64,000 nucleotides of DNA, taken from assembly GCF_045055655.1 (NCBI RefSeq), contig NZ_JBANFI010000002.1:248001-312000 (forward strand), in the 5' to 3' direction. The position numbers were made by a program, and so were the translations under genes. This document shows positions 1 through 8,240 of the stretch, piece by piece. The DNA is from Marinospirillum alkalitolerans. Lineage in GTDB: Bacteria > Pseudomonadota > Gammaproteobacteria > Pseudomonadales > Halomonadaceae. The first letter of the stretch is position 1; every line of letters starts with the position of its first letter. The notes beneath the pieces are model-generated. The model saw nothing but the letters and a program-made list of their open reading frames with translations. It was not told where the DNA came from and ran no database searches.

Positions 1-118
1 CTTTTCGCCTCAAGCAGGGTATAAAGGGTTCGCTCTGCTGCTTTATTGCCTGTCACCAGTGTGAAACCCCCTCAAGGTTTTACGCTGGCTTTCTATTTTT
101 TATTTGAAGGAGATCATC

Positions 119-634
119 TTGCCACCCTTGCTGACTTGGATCGGCCGTCACGCCCTCTTCCTGACTTTTCTTGGTTCCAGCCTGATTCTGGCTTCTGCTT
201 TTGCCTATGAAGCCATCACTGGCCTGCAACCCTGTCATCTGTGCTGGATTCAACGCTGGCTGTTTGCTGGCCTCGCCCTAATCAGCTTTCTGGCTTGGTG
301 CCTGCCTGCTCAGTGGCTGCGACGCCTGCTCGCACTGCCCTTTGTGCTGCTGGCTCTCAGTGGTATCGGTGTGGCGCTGCGCCATCTGTATATCAAACTC
401 AACCCTCATACGGTCAGCTGCGGGATGGATGTCGAAACCCTGCTCGATTTCCTGCCACTGCGTGAGGCAATTCAAGAAATGCTGCTCGGCAGCGCCGATT
501 GTGCTCAGGTGGCCAACTTCTTAGGCTTGCCTCTGCCCTCCTGGACGCTGAGTGGTTATCTGCTCTTAGGTGGGCTTGGGTTGTATGGTTTGCTGGCTCG
601 TCGCTCACGGCGCTCAGCATCTCAGCTGCTGTAA
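119..634 (+). CDS. dsbB: Disulfide bond formation protein DsbB
   Basis: Inner-membrane quinone reductase that reoxidises periplasmic DsbA. Four hydrophobic segments are visible. The first periplasmic loop carries the CHLC pair (Cys39-Cys42) and the second loop holds Cys101 and Cys128, matching the two redox pairs of the family; the length of about 171 residues is normal. An upstream in-frame TTG exists at 104, but the TTG at 119 is preferred because AAGGAG at 107-112 sits six bases before it. The downstream hairpin at 691-717 ends the transcript. A dsbA-type partner lies at 12597. The family call is secure; the start is an inference from the ribosome-binding site. Confidence 0.93.
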   Translation: MPPLLTWIGRHALFLTFLGSSLILASAFAYEAITGLQPCHLCWIQRWLFAGLALISFLAWCLPAQWLRRLLALPFVLLALSGIGVALRHLYIKLNPHTVSCGMDVETLLDFLPLREAIQEMLLGSADCAQVANFLGLPLPSWTLSGYLLLGGLGLYGLLARRSRRSASQLL

Positions 635-690
635 TCCATCACGCTAGAAGAATCTGGCCGCACCGCCAATCACCTCTCTTGCTCCATCAA

Positions 691-717
691 AAAAGCCCCG
701 ACAAGATCGGGGCTTTT
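691..717. terminator. Bidirectional intrinsic terminator between dsbB and tsdA
   Basis: The arms AAAAGCCCCGA and TCGGGGCTTTT form a perfect 11-bp stem around the loop CAAGA. There are A-tracts on one side and T-tracts on the other, so it can end the convergent dsbB and tsdA transcripts. Confidence 0.9.
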
Positions 718-765
718 TGTTGCCAAGCGCTCAGCGCCAGCCATGATACCTGCTGAACGTCATCC

Positions 766-1770
766 CTACTGGAAGGTTCTGGGTCTGACCACAGCAGGGC
801 GCAGTATCGGCTTTTCTCCCAGATTGTCATGATCGCCTAAAAGACGCCCTTGCTGCTCAGTACCGTAATCACCATGCACATGGAAGGTATCGAGATACAA
901 GGCGCGTGTCTCATGCACATCCCCGGTATAACGTGGGTCCTGGGGACGCTCTTGACGGTTGATATAGGCCGCAATATCCCAAGACTGCTGCACGCTCATG
1001 GTATAAGGCTGGCCCAGCGGCATATTGTGATGGATAAAACCCGCCAGCGTATGATGACGAATAATCCCCGCCCCCCAGTTGTAGGACAGATCCCCCCAAA
1101 CCGCGGGGAAATGGGGTGTGCCATCAACACGCATACCACTGCCATCCTGCGCATGACACAGCGCACAGTTGGCCTCATAGAGCGCCTGCCCCCGTTCATA
1201 AGAAGGCTCTTCATCTGGGCGGTCAATCGAGTAGCCACGGCCATAGTAGTCGGTCAGCTGATAGGTGGGGACACCCCGCGCCAGCCACTGGTGATAGGCC
1301 GCCAATGCGACCATATTATCGCTGCCATATTCAGGTGGAATCCCATTCATCGAATAGGTAAAACAACCGGCAATCCGCTCTTCCAGGTTGTTCACATGCT
1401 GATTCTTGGGACGAAAATTTGGCAGCACCACCGCAGCACGCCACACAGGGCCAGCAAAGGGAAGACGCCCTTCGCCCATATGACAGCTGCTACAGTTCAT
1501 ATCATTAAATACATTCTCGCCACGCAGCTGTTGGGTGTTCACAAACAGATCATGCCCGCGCCGAATCACTCTTTGTAACTCAGGGTGCATGCCTGAGGTT
1601 TCCAGCTCATCCAGCGTGGGGGGCACATGCACATACTGGCCTTCTCTTGGCTCAGGAGGATTGACCGGAAAACGCAGCTCGCGCTCGGCCAGCAGTTGTG
1701 TTGCTGAGCCCAGCAAAATCAACGCGCTCAGTGCAGAAAGAACAGGTAAGGGTCGAAAATTGAATGTCAT
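766..1770 (-). CDS. tsdA: Diheme cytochrome c, TsdA-like thiosulfate dehydrogenase / tetrathionate reductase
   Basis: Periplasmic enzyme that interconverts thiosulfate and tetrathionate. A signal peptide (about residues 1-28, ending LLA) precedes a first CSSCH heme site at 93-97 and a second CALCH site at 202-206. The segment around Cys136 (GCFTYSMNG) matches the place where TsdA proteins carry the unusual cysteine ligand of the active-site heme. The ATG at 1770 is chosen over one 39 bases upstream because AGGAG precedes it and the signal peptide then begins properly. It starts 11 bases after the stop of the tsdB-like gene, so the two are cotranscribed. Family membership is by motif; the preferred direction of catalysis cannot be read from sequence. 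Confidence 0.8.
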   Translation of the reverse strand: MTFNFRPLPVLSALSALILLGSATQLLAERELRFPVNPPEPREGQYVHVPPTLDELETSGMHPELQRVIRRGHDLFVNTQQLRGENVFNDMNCSSCHMGEGRLPFAGPVWRAAVVLPNFRPKNQHVNNLEERIAGCFTYSMNGIPPEYGSDNMVALAAYHQWLARGVPTYQLTDYYGRGYSIDRPDEEPSYERGQALYEANCALCHAQDGSGMRVDGTPHFPAVWGDLSYNWGAGIIRHHTLAGFIHHNMPLGQPYTMSVQQSWDIAAYINRQERPQDPRYTGDVHETRALYLDTFHVHGDYGTEQQGRLLGDHDNLGEKPILRPAVVRPRTFQ

Positions 1771-1781
1771 GGCAGCATCTC

Positions 1782-2420
1782 CTATTGCGCAGGCTGAGAA
1801 GCCAGCCAAGCTGAAACAGCGCGAATATCGCGATCATCCATCCGCTCAGCAATCGCCAGCATCAGATGTTGAGGGTCGTTATCCCGCTGGCCTTGCTGCC
1901 AGTCTCTCAGCTGACGCTCGATATAACCGGCATGCTGGCCCGCTATACCCGGAAAATGCGCTCCTGCCCCCTGATTATCTGGACCATGACAACTGGCACA
2001 GGGCACGATATAACGATCCCAATCACCGCGTGTGGCTAGGCGCTCACCGTGCGCGAGCAGCTCTGCATCCACACCTTGATAGCCTGAGGCAGGTGTCGCC
2101 GGCAGCTGACTATAGTAGACAGAGACATCGCGTAGCTGCTGATCATTGAGCATCTGCGCAAAAGGGGCCATCGTGGCATTGGTGCGACGGCCCTGCTGAA
2201 AATCCAGCAGCTGTTTGTAAAGGTGCTCGGCATTCATGCCCGCTAGGCGCGGCCAGGATTCACCGCCTGGGATATTCAAACCACTGCCATCGGCTTGATG
2301 GCACGCCATGCAGACGGCCGCCGCCGCTTGCCCCCGCTGGGCATCACCTTCGAGTGCCCACACTGGCAAGGTCAGGCTCACCAGCCCAGCCGCCCAGAGT
2401 AGTTGCTTTATTTTTTTCAT
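1782..2420 (-). CDS. tsdB: Diheme cytochrome c4-type protein, TsdB-like electron partner
   Basis: Periplasmic diheme electron carrier. After a signal peptide (residues 1-22) come two cytochrome c domains, with CMACH at 37-41 and CASCH near residue 139, the tandem layout of cytochrome c4. In several bacteria a TsdB of this type is encoded directly before TsdA and accepts its electrons; here the gene precedes the tsdA-like gene by 11 bases. The ATG at 2420 is preferred over one 24 bases upstream because GAGGGGAA precedes it and the signal peptide starts there. A generic cytochrome c4 is the alternative, but the context favours TsdB. Confidence 0.72.
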   Translation of the reverse strand: MKKIKQLLWAAGLVSLTLPVWALEGDAQRGQAAAAVCMACHQADGSGLNIPGGESWPRLAGMNAEHLYKQLLDFQQGRRTNATMAPFAQMLNDQQLRDVSVYYSQLPATPASGYQGVDAELLAHGERLATRGDWDRYIVPCASCHGPDNQGAGAHFPGIAGQHAGYIERQLRDWQQGQRDNDPQHLMLAIAERMDDRDIRAVSAWLASQPAQ

Positions 2421-2458
2421 GATGTTCCCCTCATCCATCGGCACCGCGATTCTTGCGG

Positions 2459-2509
2459 TCGGTTTAACCCTACCGAATCTAAGGTCAAGGGGCTATTAGG
2501 AGATCCCCT
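2459..2509. promoter_or_regulatory. Possible operator region upstream of tsdBA
   Basis: The gap between the response-regulator gene and tsdB holds two inverted repeats: TCGGT/ACCGA (2459-2476, with GGTTTAACC inside) and AGGGG/CCCCT (2488-2509). Their position 40-90 bases before the tsdB start suits an activator site. Binding by the TtrR-like protein is inference only. Confidence 0.3.
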
Positions 2510-2551
2510 CACCCACTAAAGGATTTTCTTATTCACGGCAGGTCGATGGAG

Positions 2552-2578
2552 AAGAAAAACAAACGAGAGGTAGCCTCT
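2552..2578 (-). terminator. Weak terminator after the response-regulator gene
   Basis: Read on the minus strand just after the stop codon, AGAGG-CTA-CCTCT is followed by the T-rich tract CGTTTGTTTTT. The stem is only 5 bp, so termination may be partial. Confidence 0.4.
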
Positions 2579-2580
2579 TC

Positions 2581-3234
2581 TTAGCTGGGCAAGGTTGAGA
2601 CCCAACCCAAACGATAGGCCTGATGAATTAACGCGGCCAGATGCTGCGCCTGCATTTTGCTCAGAATATGATGCCGATGAACATCCACTGTCTTCACACT
2701 GATCTGCAACTGATCAGCAATCCGCTTACTGGGGTGGCCTGCCACCAGCCACTGCATCACCTCCTGCTCTCGGGCTGTTAACTGCGCATAGCGTTGACGC
2801 AGCTCGGTGACGGCCTCAGCCGCCTCCAGGCTGGCCTGATGTGCCGCCAGTGCTTGGTGGATGGCATCAATTAAAGCCTGATCCGACATGGGCTTTTCAA
2901 AGAAATCTCGTGCGCCCTTTTTAAGGGCCGTGACCGCCAGCCCAACATCGGCATGACCGCTCATCATCAGCACCGGCACTTCTGGGTGGCGCTGCTGCAA
3001 GGCGCTCAGCACATCCAAGCCATTCACCTGCGGCAAGCGAATATCCAGCAGCACACAAGCAGGATGCTGCGCATCAAAGGCCGCCCAGAAGGGCTCCAGC
3101 TGCGTAAAGGTGCGTGCTTTTAAGCCCACCGTGGAGACCAGCCAAGCCAGAGAATCACATAAGGCTGGCTCATCATCCAGAATCCAGACACACGCCTTGG
3201 CCTGGGGAGAGTGCATAGGTAGCAAGGTTTCCAT
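2581..3234 (-). CDS. ttrR: FixJ/NarL-type response regulator, TtrR-like
   Basis: Cytoplasmic two-component response regulator. The N-terminal receiver has the acidic pair Asp20-Asp21, the phosphoacceptor Asp64 in LLDIRLP and Lys114 in FFEKP. A LuxR-type helix-turn-helix (about 150-205) begins with LTAREQEVM. A strong AGGAGGA ribosome-binding site supports the start. It lies 27 bases after the sensor gene, in the same operon and upstream of the tsdBA-like genes, so these are its likely targets. It belongs to the FixJ class that includes TtrR; the ligand specificity comes from the sensor and is inferred. Confidence 0.78.
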   Translation of the reverse strand: METLLPMHSPQAKACVWILDDEPALCDSLAWLVSTVGLKARTFTQLEPFWAAFDAQHPACVLLDIRLPQVNGLDVLSALQQRHPEVPVLMMSGHADVGLAVTALKKGARDFFEKPMSDQALIDAIHQALAAHQASLEAAEAVTELRQRYAQLTAREQEVMQWLVAGHPSKRIADQLQISVKTVDVHRHHILSKMQAQHLAALIHQAYRLGWVSTLPS

Positions 3235-3261
3235 TAGGGATCTCCTCCTGATGGGAATGGA

Positions 3262-5049
3262 TCAAGACGGCAGGGGCAGGCGGATACTGGCCACCACACC
3301 GCCATGCGGACTGGAGCACACACTCAGTTCACCTTGGTGGGCCTGAATCAGCGTGCGACTTAAACTCAGCCCCAAGCCCATGCCCTTGGCCTTGGTGGTA
3401 TAAAAAGGCTCAAACAAGCGCGCTGGATCTTGCAGCCCACAGCCATAATCCACCACGCTGAGCAACAGATGCGGCCCTTCTCGCTGGGCCTGAATCTCGA
3501 TCTGCTTGTGTTCGGCCTCGGCCAGCGCATCCAAGGCATTGGTGAACAGATTGAGCAGCACTTGCAACAGCTGAACAGGATCAGCATACAGGCTTTGTGC
3601 ACGCAGGGCGTCACTGCAGTGCCATTCAAGCGTGACCCCCTGCTGCTCGACTTGGGTGGCAATCAGTTCTTGCGCCTGATCCAACAGACTCCCCAAGGTG
3701 AACGGCTGTTTTTGTGTCTCACCACGACGCAAAAATAAGCGCAGACTTTTGATCCGCGCGGCCGCCTGCTCAGCTTGTAACGCAATCCGCTGGGCCACTT
3801 GATGCAAAGCAGCCTGCTGCTCAGTGGCCATCGGTGATGGTTGATCGGTCACAGCGGTGGCCAACAAGCGCTCAGCACCTCGGGCATAGTTGACTATCGC
3901 CGCCAAGGGCTGATTGAGTTCATGAGCCAGACCAGCGGCCAGCTCCCCCATCAGCGCATAGCGTGATAAATGCTGTAGCTCACGCTCCTGCTGACGCAGG
4001 CGAGCCTGAGTCTGGCGCTGCTCTTCCAGCGTGGCTTCCAAGACGCGGGTTCTGTGGCGCACCAGCCGCTCCACCCAAAAGTGATGGGCAAAAATCAGCA
4101 GCAAGACCAAGGCAAAAGAGAAGATCCAAGCGCGATACTCAAGCAGGACGGCCTGCAAGGGATTTTTGGGAAAAGCGGCAAAAGGGCCAACGCGGAGGCG
4201 CTCAAACAAGGCATACACGGCTTGATAAGAGGCGGCTGCCGACCAGAGCCGGTCACCTGTGCTTGCATCCTGCATCTGTAGCAAGGCCATCAAGACCTGA
4301 TCCGTGACCTCTGTTGGTGCACGCCCCGTACTAAGAAAAGGCCAATCTGGATAGAGAGGCGTAGATGTCAAACAGGGATAGCCCTCCACCGGCTGGGCTT
4401 GCAGCACCCGAAAAGCCTGCATATCGATCTGGCCCTGCGCTGCCAGCTGCTCCAACAGGCAGGAGCGCAGCACGATGGCATCCACCTCGCCAGCAGTCAG
4501 CAAGGGCAGCAGCCCCTCCATCGGAAAACCAGTAAACACCCACTCGCCCACATCCTGTTCTCGATCCAGCCCATGGTGTTCTAGCGCATCCCAGATCAGC
4601 TGAAAACCACCAAAAGCAGCTGGCTCAACCGCAGCAATCCTCGCCATCGCCAGATCTTGCCAATGCTGTAAATGCGAGTCTTCTGCACGCACCACCAAAG
4701 CCGAACCCACTGCTTGGGTGCGCTGATGAATACCTGGAGCACGAAAGGTTGCCAGCGGCGCGAGTTCAAAATGAGGTGTCAGGGTCACAAAATGCCCTGG
4801 ATTGGTGAGCAGATAATCCAAGCGGCCAGCAGCCAGCGCCTGTTCGATTTCTGCCAGAGATAAGGGCTCTAACACCCATTCAATTTGAGGAAACTCCGCC
4901 TGTAAAGCGTTCAGCGTCGTTGTCCATGAGGAGGTGGGCGCGTCAGTCCAACTCAACACGCCCAAATGCAGCTGGACAGGTGCCGCTTGTGCCACACCTG
5001 CCCCAAAACACAGCATCCAGACTAAACAGATTAAGCTTCCTTGGCGCAT
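3262..5049 (-). CDS. ttrS: Sensor histidine kinase with PhnD-like periplasmic domain, TtrS-like
   Basis: Membrane sensor kinase of 595 residues. A signal peptide/TM (1-22) is followed by a periplasmic phosphonate-binding-like domain (about 27-300), a second TM near 310-330, a coiled linker, a HisKA helix with the H-box histidine in AHELNQP (about residue 375) and a HATPase domain ending in GMGLGLSLSRT. This architecture is that of TtrS, the tetrathionate sensor. Being beside a TtrR-like regulator and TsdA/TsdB-like cytochromes supports a sulfur oxyanion ligand. Other PhnD-domain kinases exist, so the ligand is an inference. Confidence 0.75.
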   Translation of the reverse strand: MRQGSLICLVWMLCFGAGVAQAAPVQLHLGVLSWTDAPTSSWTTTLNALQAEFPQIEWVLEPLSLAEIEQALAAGRLDYLLTNPGHFVTLTPHFELAPLATFRAPGIHQRTQAVGSALVVRAEDSHLQHWQDLAMARIAAVEPAAFGGFQLIWDALEHHGLDREQDVGEWVFTGFPMEGLLPLLTAGEVDAIVLRSCLLEQLAAQGQIDMQAFRVLQAQPVEGYPCLTSTPLYPDWPFLSTGRAPTEVTDQVLMALLQMQDASTGDRLWSAAASYQAVYALFERLRVGPFAAFPKNPLQAVLLEYRAWIFSFALVLLLIFAHHFWVERLVRHRTRVLEATLEEQRQTQARLRQQERELQHLSRYALMGELAAGLAHELNQPLAAIVNYARGAERLLATAVTDQPSPMATEQQAALHQVAQRIALQAEQAAARIKSLRLFLRRGETQKQPFTLGSLLDQAQELIATQVEQQGVTLEWHCSDALRAQSLYADPVQLLQVLLNLFTNALDALAEAEHKQIEIQAQREGPHLLLSVVDYGCGLQDPARLFEPFYTTKAKGMGLGLSLSRTLIQAHQGELSVCSSPHGGVVASIRLPLPS

Positions 5050-5127
5050 CGTTCATCCACTTATGCTACTTTTTGGAACATCTTAATCTGAATAGCCCTT
5101 TTTTGGTGCAAATTATCCTACGTTCTC

Positions 5128-6474
5128 TTAGAGGTGGCCCACGAAGACCACGACCACACCTATCGGTGCCAAGAAGCGCGTGATCAGATTCCAGACGCTG
5201 AAATCATAGACATCCATACCCAGCTCTTGACGCACGCTTTCTTTATCCAGAATCCACGACACAAACAGAATGACCCCAAAGCCAGTCAGCGGCAGCAGGT
5301 ACTTACTAGTCAGCGTATCGAGGAAATCAAACACATTCAGGCCAAGGAAGAGGACTTCTTCCCAGACGTTAAACGACAAGAGCGCGGCAATGCCCAGTAA
5401 CCATACAGCCAGACCCGCAGCCAAGGTTGAACCAACACGGCTTAAAGGCGTGCGCTCTTCGACCAGCTCAACGACAGGCTCCAGCAGCGAGATTGCTGAA
5501 GTAATAGCCGCAAAAGTCAGCAGCACAAAGAAGGCCACGCCAACAAACCAACCGGCTGTGATGTTACCAAAAGCCACAGGCAGGGTGATAAAGATCAAAC
5601 CTGGGCCTTGGCCGAGATCCAAATTGTTAGCAAAAACAATCGGGAAGATCGCCATACCGGCTGCCAGCGCAATCACGGTATCCATGATCACCACAGTGCG
5701 TGCTGATTGCAGCAGATTGATATCTTCACCCAGGTAAGAACCATAGGCCATCATGATGCCCATACCCAAAGACAGGGTGAAGAAGGCATGACCCAAGGCG
5801 GCCAAGAAGGTGGAACCGTCCACGCCGGACCAATCAGGCTTGAACATAAACAGCAAGGCTTCTTTAAAGCCAGAGGTGGTCATACCATAGATGACCAACA
5901 GCAGCAACAAAATACCCAGCGCCGGCATCAAAATCGTGGCTGCACGCTCCAAACCACCCTTCACACCACGCGCCACAATGCCGACAGTGATCAACATAAA
6001 GAGTGTGTGCCACAGCACCAGCTTCCACGGATCAGCCAACATGCCGACAAAGAGGGCGAGGATGCCATCGCCCTGCTGACCGCTGAAATTACCAACCACA
6101 GCGTCTTTAATGTAGGCCAGCGACCAGCCACCAATGACACTATAAAAAGAAAGAATCAGGAAGGCCCCCAACACACCAGTGATACCAAAGAGTACCCAGA
6201 TGCGCGAGGCATTATTCTTCTCAACCAGTTCCACCATGGTGTTGATCGGGTTCTTCTGACCACGACGGCCCAACAACCATTCAGAGACCAGAATGGGAAG
6301 ACCAATCATAAAAATACACAGCAAGTACAGCATCACGAAGGCCGCGCCCCCGCTATCACCCACCATATAAGGAAACTTCCAGATGTTACCTAAACCTACA
6401 GCTGAACCCGTCGCAGCCAGGATAAACCCCATACGCGACGACCACTGTCCGTGTACTTTGGTCATTGATGACAT
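5128..6474 (-). CDS. Sodium-dependent transporter, neurotransmitter:sodium symporter (NSS/SNF) family
   Basis: Integral membrane symporter of 448 residues with many hydrophobic segments, expected to import an amino acid or related small molecule with sodium. The N-terminal ATGSAVGLGNIWKFPY stretch is the hallmark of TM1 of the LeuT/MhsT family and holds the sodium and substrate site backbone. AAGAGG six bases before the ATG supports the start. The gene is alone on its strand and divergent from argH. The substrate cannot be read from sequence. Confidence 0.9.
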   Translation of the reverse strand: MSSMTKVHGQWSSRMGFILAATGSAVGLGNIWKFPYMVGDSGGAAFVMLYLLCIFMIGLPILVSEWLLGRRGQKNPINTMVELVEKNNASRIWVLFGITGVLGAFLILSFYSVIGGWSLAYIKDAVVGNFSGQQGDGILALFVGMLADPWKLVLWHTLFMLITVGIVARGVKGGLERAATILMPALGILLLLLVIYGMTTSGFKEALLFMFKPDWSGVDGSTFLAALGHAFFTLSLGMGIMMAYGSYLGEDINLLQSARTVVIMDTVIALAAGMAIFPIVFANNLDLGQGPGLIFITLPVAFGNITAGWFVGVAFFVLLTFAAITSAISLLEPVVELVEERTPLSRVGSTLAAGLAVWLLGIAALLSFNVWEEVLFLGLNVFDFLDTLTSKYLLPLTGFGVILFVSWILDKESVRQELGMDVYDFSVWNLITRFLAPIGVVVVFVGHL

Positions 6475-6533
6475 AGCTAGCCTCTTTTAACAGCCAAAAA
6501 AAGAAAATGATCGCTCAGAAGTGAGCTCCGCCG

Positions 6534-6549
6534 AAACTTATGCAAGTTT
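6534..6549. promoter_or_regulatory. Inverted repeat between the NSS transporter and argH
   Basis: AAACTT-ATGC-AAGTTT is a perfect 6-bp inverted repeat in the divergent promoter region, 60 bases before the transporter start and 115 before argH. It could be an operator; no regulator is recognised. Confidence 0.3.
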
Positions 6550-6664
6550 TGTACCCAAACACCAGTTGAATCCTCCTGATCCACGCTTAAATAGCGACTA
6601 AAGCCAGTGGGCTCTGCTAAACTGTGCCGATCCTCTGTCCACTTTTTCTGGAGACAAAGACCCC

Positions 6665-8092
6665 ATGACGCAATCCAACAGCGCGACCCCAACGGCTTCT
6701 GCACAGATCGAGAAGCTGTGGGGTGGACGCTTTAACGAACCCACCGATGCCTTTGTTGAAGGCTTTACTGCTTCAGTCCAATTTGATCAGCGTTTATACC
6801 ACCACGATATTCAAGGCTCGATTGCCCACGCCACCATGCTGGCCAAGGTTGGCGTGCTGACCGAAGCCGAGCGTGATGCCATCATCGAAGGATTAAACGC
6901 AATCCGTCAGGAAATAGAAAGCGGGAAATTTAACTGGTCGGTCAGCCTAGAAGATGTGCATATGAACATCGAAGCTGCGCTGACCGCTAAAATCGGGATC
7001 ACCGGCAAGAAACTCCATACTGGCCGCTCACGTAATGATCAGGTGGCCACCGATGTGCGCCTCTATCTGCGTGATGAGATCGATCTGATTGCCGCTGAGC
7101 TGACACGGCTACAACAAGGCCTGATTGCGCTGGCTGCACAAGAAGCCGCCACCATCATGCCCGGTTTTACCCATCTCCAAACAGCCCAGCCCGTTACCTT
7201 CGGCCACCACCTTCTGGCATGGAATGAAATGCTGCAGCGCGATTATGAGCGCTTGATGGATACGCGTAAGCGGGTCAACTTCCTGCCACTAGGGGCGGCG
7301 GCCCTGGCGGGAACCACCTACCCAATCGATCGTACTCTGACCGCTGAGCTGCTTGGCTTTACTCAGCCTACACGCAACTCGCTCGATTCTGTCTCCGATC
7401 GGGATTTTGCGATCGAGTTTTGCAGCTTCTCCAGCCTGCTGTTGATGCATCTCTCACGCATGAGCGAAGAGCTGGTGTTATGGACCAGCGCCCAGTTTGA
7501 TTTTATTCGCCTGCCGGATCGCTTCTGCACTGGCAGCTCGATCATGCCGCAAAAGAAAAACCCCGATGTACCTGAACTGGTGCGCGGCAAAACCGGCCGT
7601 GTCTATGGTCATCTAATGAGCCTGTTAACGCTGATGAAATCTCAGCCGCTGGCCTATAACAAGGATAACCAAGAAGACAAGGAACCCTTGTTTGATGCGA
7701 TTGATACCGTCAAGGGCTGTTTGCGCGCTTTTGCCGATATGGTGCCTGCGCTGGAGCCTAAGCGTGAAGTGATGCGTGAAGCGGCACGTCGTGGCTTTGC
7801 CACCGCAACGGATCTGGCAGATTATCTGGTACGCAAGGGCATTGCTTTCCGCGATGCGCATGAGATAGTGGGTCAATCCGTCGCTTACGGTGTTGAAACA
7901 GGGCAAGACCTGGCCGACATGACGCTTGAAGAACTCCAGCGCTTTTCTCAGGATATCGAAGAAGATATCTTTGATGTTTTGACCTTAGAAGGCTCAGTCG
8001 CCGCTCGGGATCACCTGGGTGGCACCGCCCCTAAGCAGGTTCAAGCTGCCGCTGAGCGTGCACAGGCGCTGCTGGCCGAACGAGGCCAGTAA
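6665..8092 (+). CDS. argH: Argininosuccinate lyase
   Basis: Last step of arginine synthesis: argininosuccinate is split into arginine and fumarate in the cytoplasm. The fumarase-superfamily signature GSSIMPQKKNPD is present at about residue 297, with the catalytic serine loop, and TGRSRNDQ near residue 118 binds substrate. The 475-residue length fits, with a slightly long N-terminus before EKLWGGRF. It is preceded by CTGGAGA. The lptM start follows one base after its stop, so argH begins the argH-lptM-lysA-dapF-DUF484 run. Confidence 0.97.
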   Translation: MTQSNSATPTASAQIEKLWGGRFNEPTDAFVEGFTASVQFDQRLYHHDIQGSIAHATMLAKVGVLTEAERDAIIEGLNAIRQEIESGKFNWSVSLEDVHMNIEAALTAKIGITGKKLHTGRSRNDQVATDVRLYLRDEIDLIAAELTRLQQGLIALAAQEAATIMPGFTHLQTAQPVTFGHHLLAWNEMLQRDYERLMDTRKRVNFLPLGAAALAGTTYPIDRTLTAELLGFTQPTRNSLDSVSDRDFAIEFCSFSSLLLMHLSRMSEELVLWTSAQFDFIRLPDRFCTGSSIMPQKKNPDVPELVRGKTGRVYGHLMSLLTLMKSQPLAYNKDNQEDKEPLFDAIDTVKGCLRAFADMVPALEPKREVMREAARRGFATATDLADYLVRKGIAFRDAHEIVGQSVAYGVETGQDLADMTLEELQRFSQDIEEDIFDVLTLEGSVAARDHLGGTAPKQVQAAAERAQALLAERGQ

Positions 8093-8093
8093 G

Positions 8094-8240
8094 ATGCGCT
8101 TCTGGCTAGGAGGGCTCTTTTGCGCGCTCTTGCTCAGTGGTTGTGGGCAGAAAGGAGATCTCTACCTGCCCACCGCCCAACTGGAAGCGCAATCCATTTC
8201 GCAGCATTCTGAGGTGAACAGGCACTATGGACTACTTTAA
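8094..8240 (+). CDS. lptM: LptM (YifL)-type small lipoprotein
   Basis: Lipoprotein of 48 residues. A short signal ends in the lipobox LLSGC, followed by GQKGDLYLP, the conserved core of LptM/YifL; in E. coli this protein helps the LPS translocon LptD mature. A longer in-frame reading from 8019 runs inside argH, but the ATG at 8094 gives a proper lipoprotein signal. Its end overlaps the lysA start by 14 bases. The position before lysA-dapF is the conserved one. Confidence 0.85.
   Translation: MRFWLGGLFCALLLSGCGQKGDLYLPTAQLEAQSISQHSEVNRHYGLL

Noticed and set aside
850..1578. 242-codon plus-strand ORF opposite tsdA
   Set aside because: It is antisense to a gene with two heme motifs and a signal peptide; no signal of its own.
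5707..6393. 228-codon ORF opposite the NSS transporter
   Set aside because: It is the complement of a clear membrane transporter; histidine/glutamine-rich composition is typical of such shadows.
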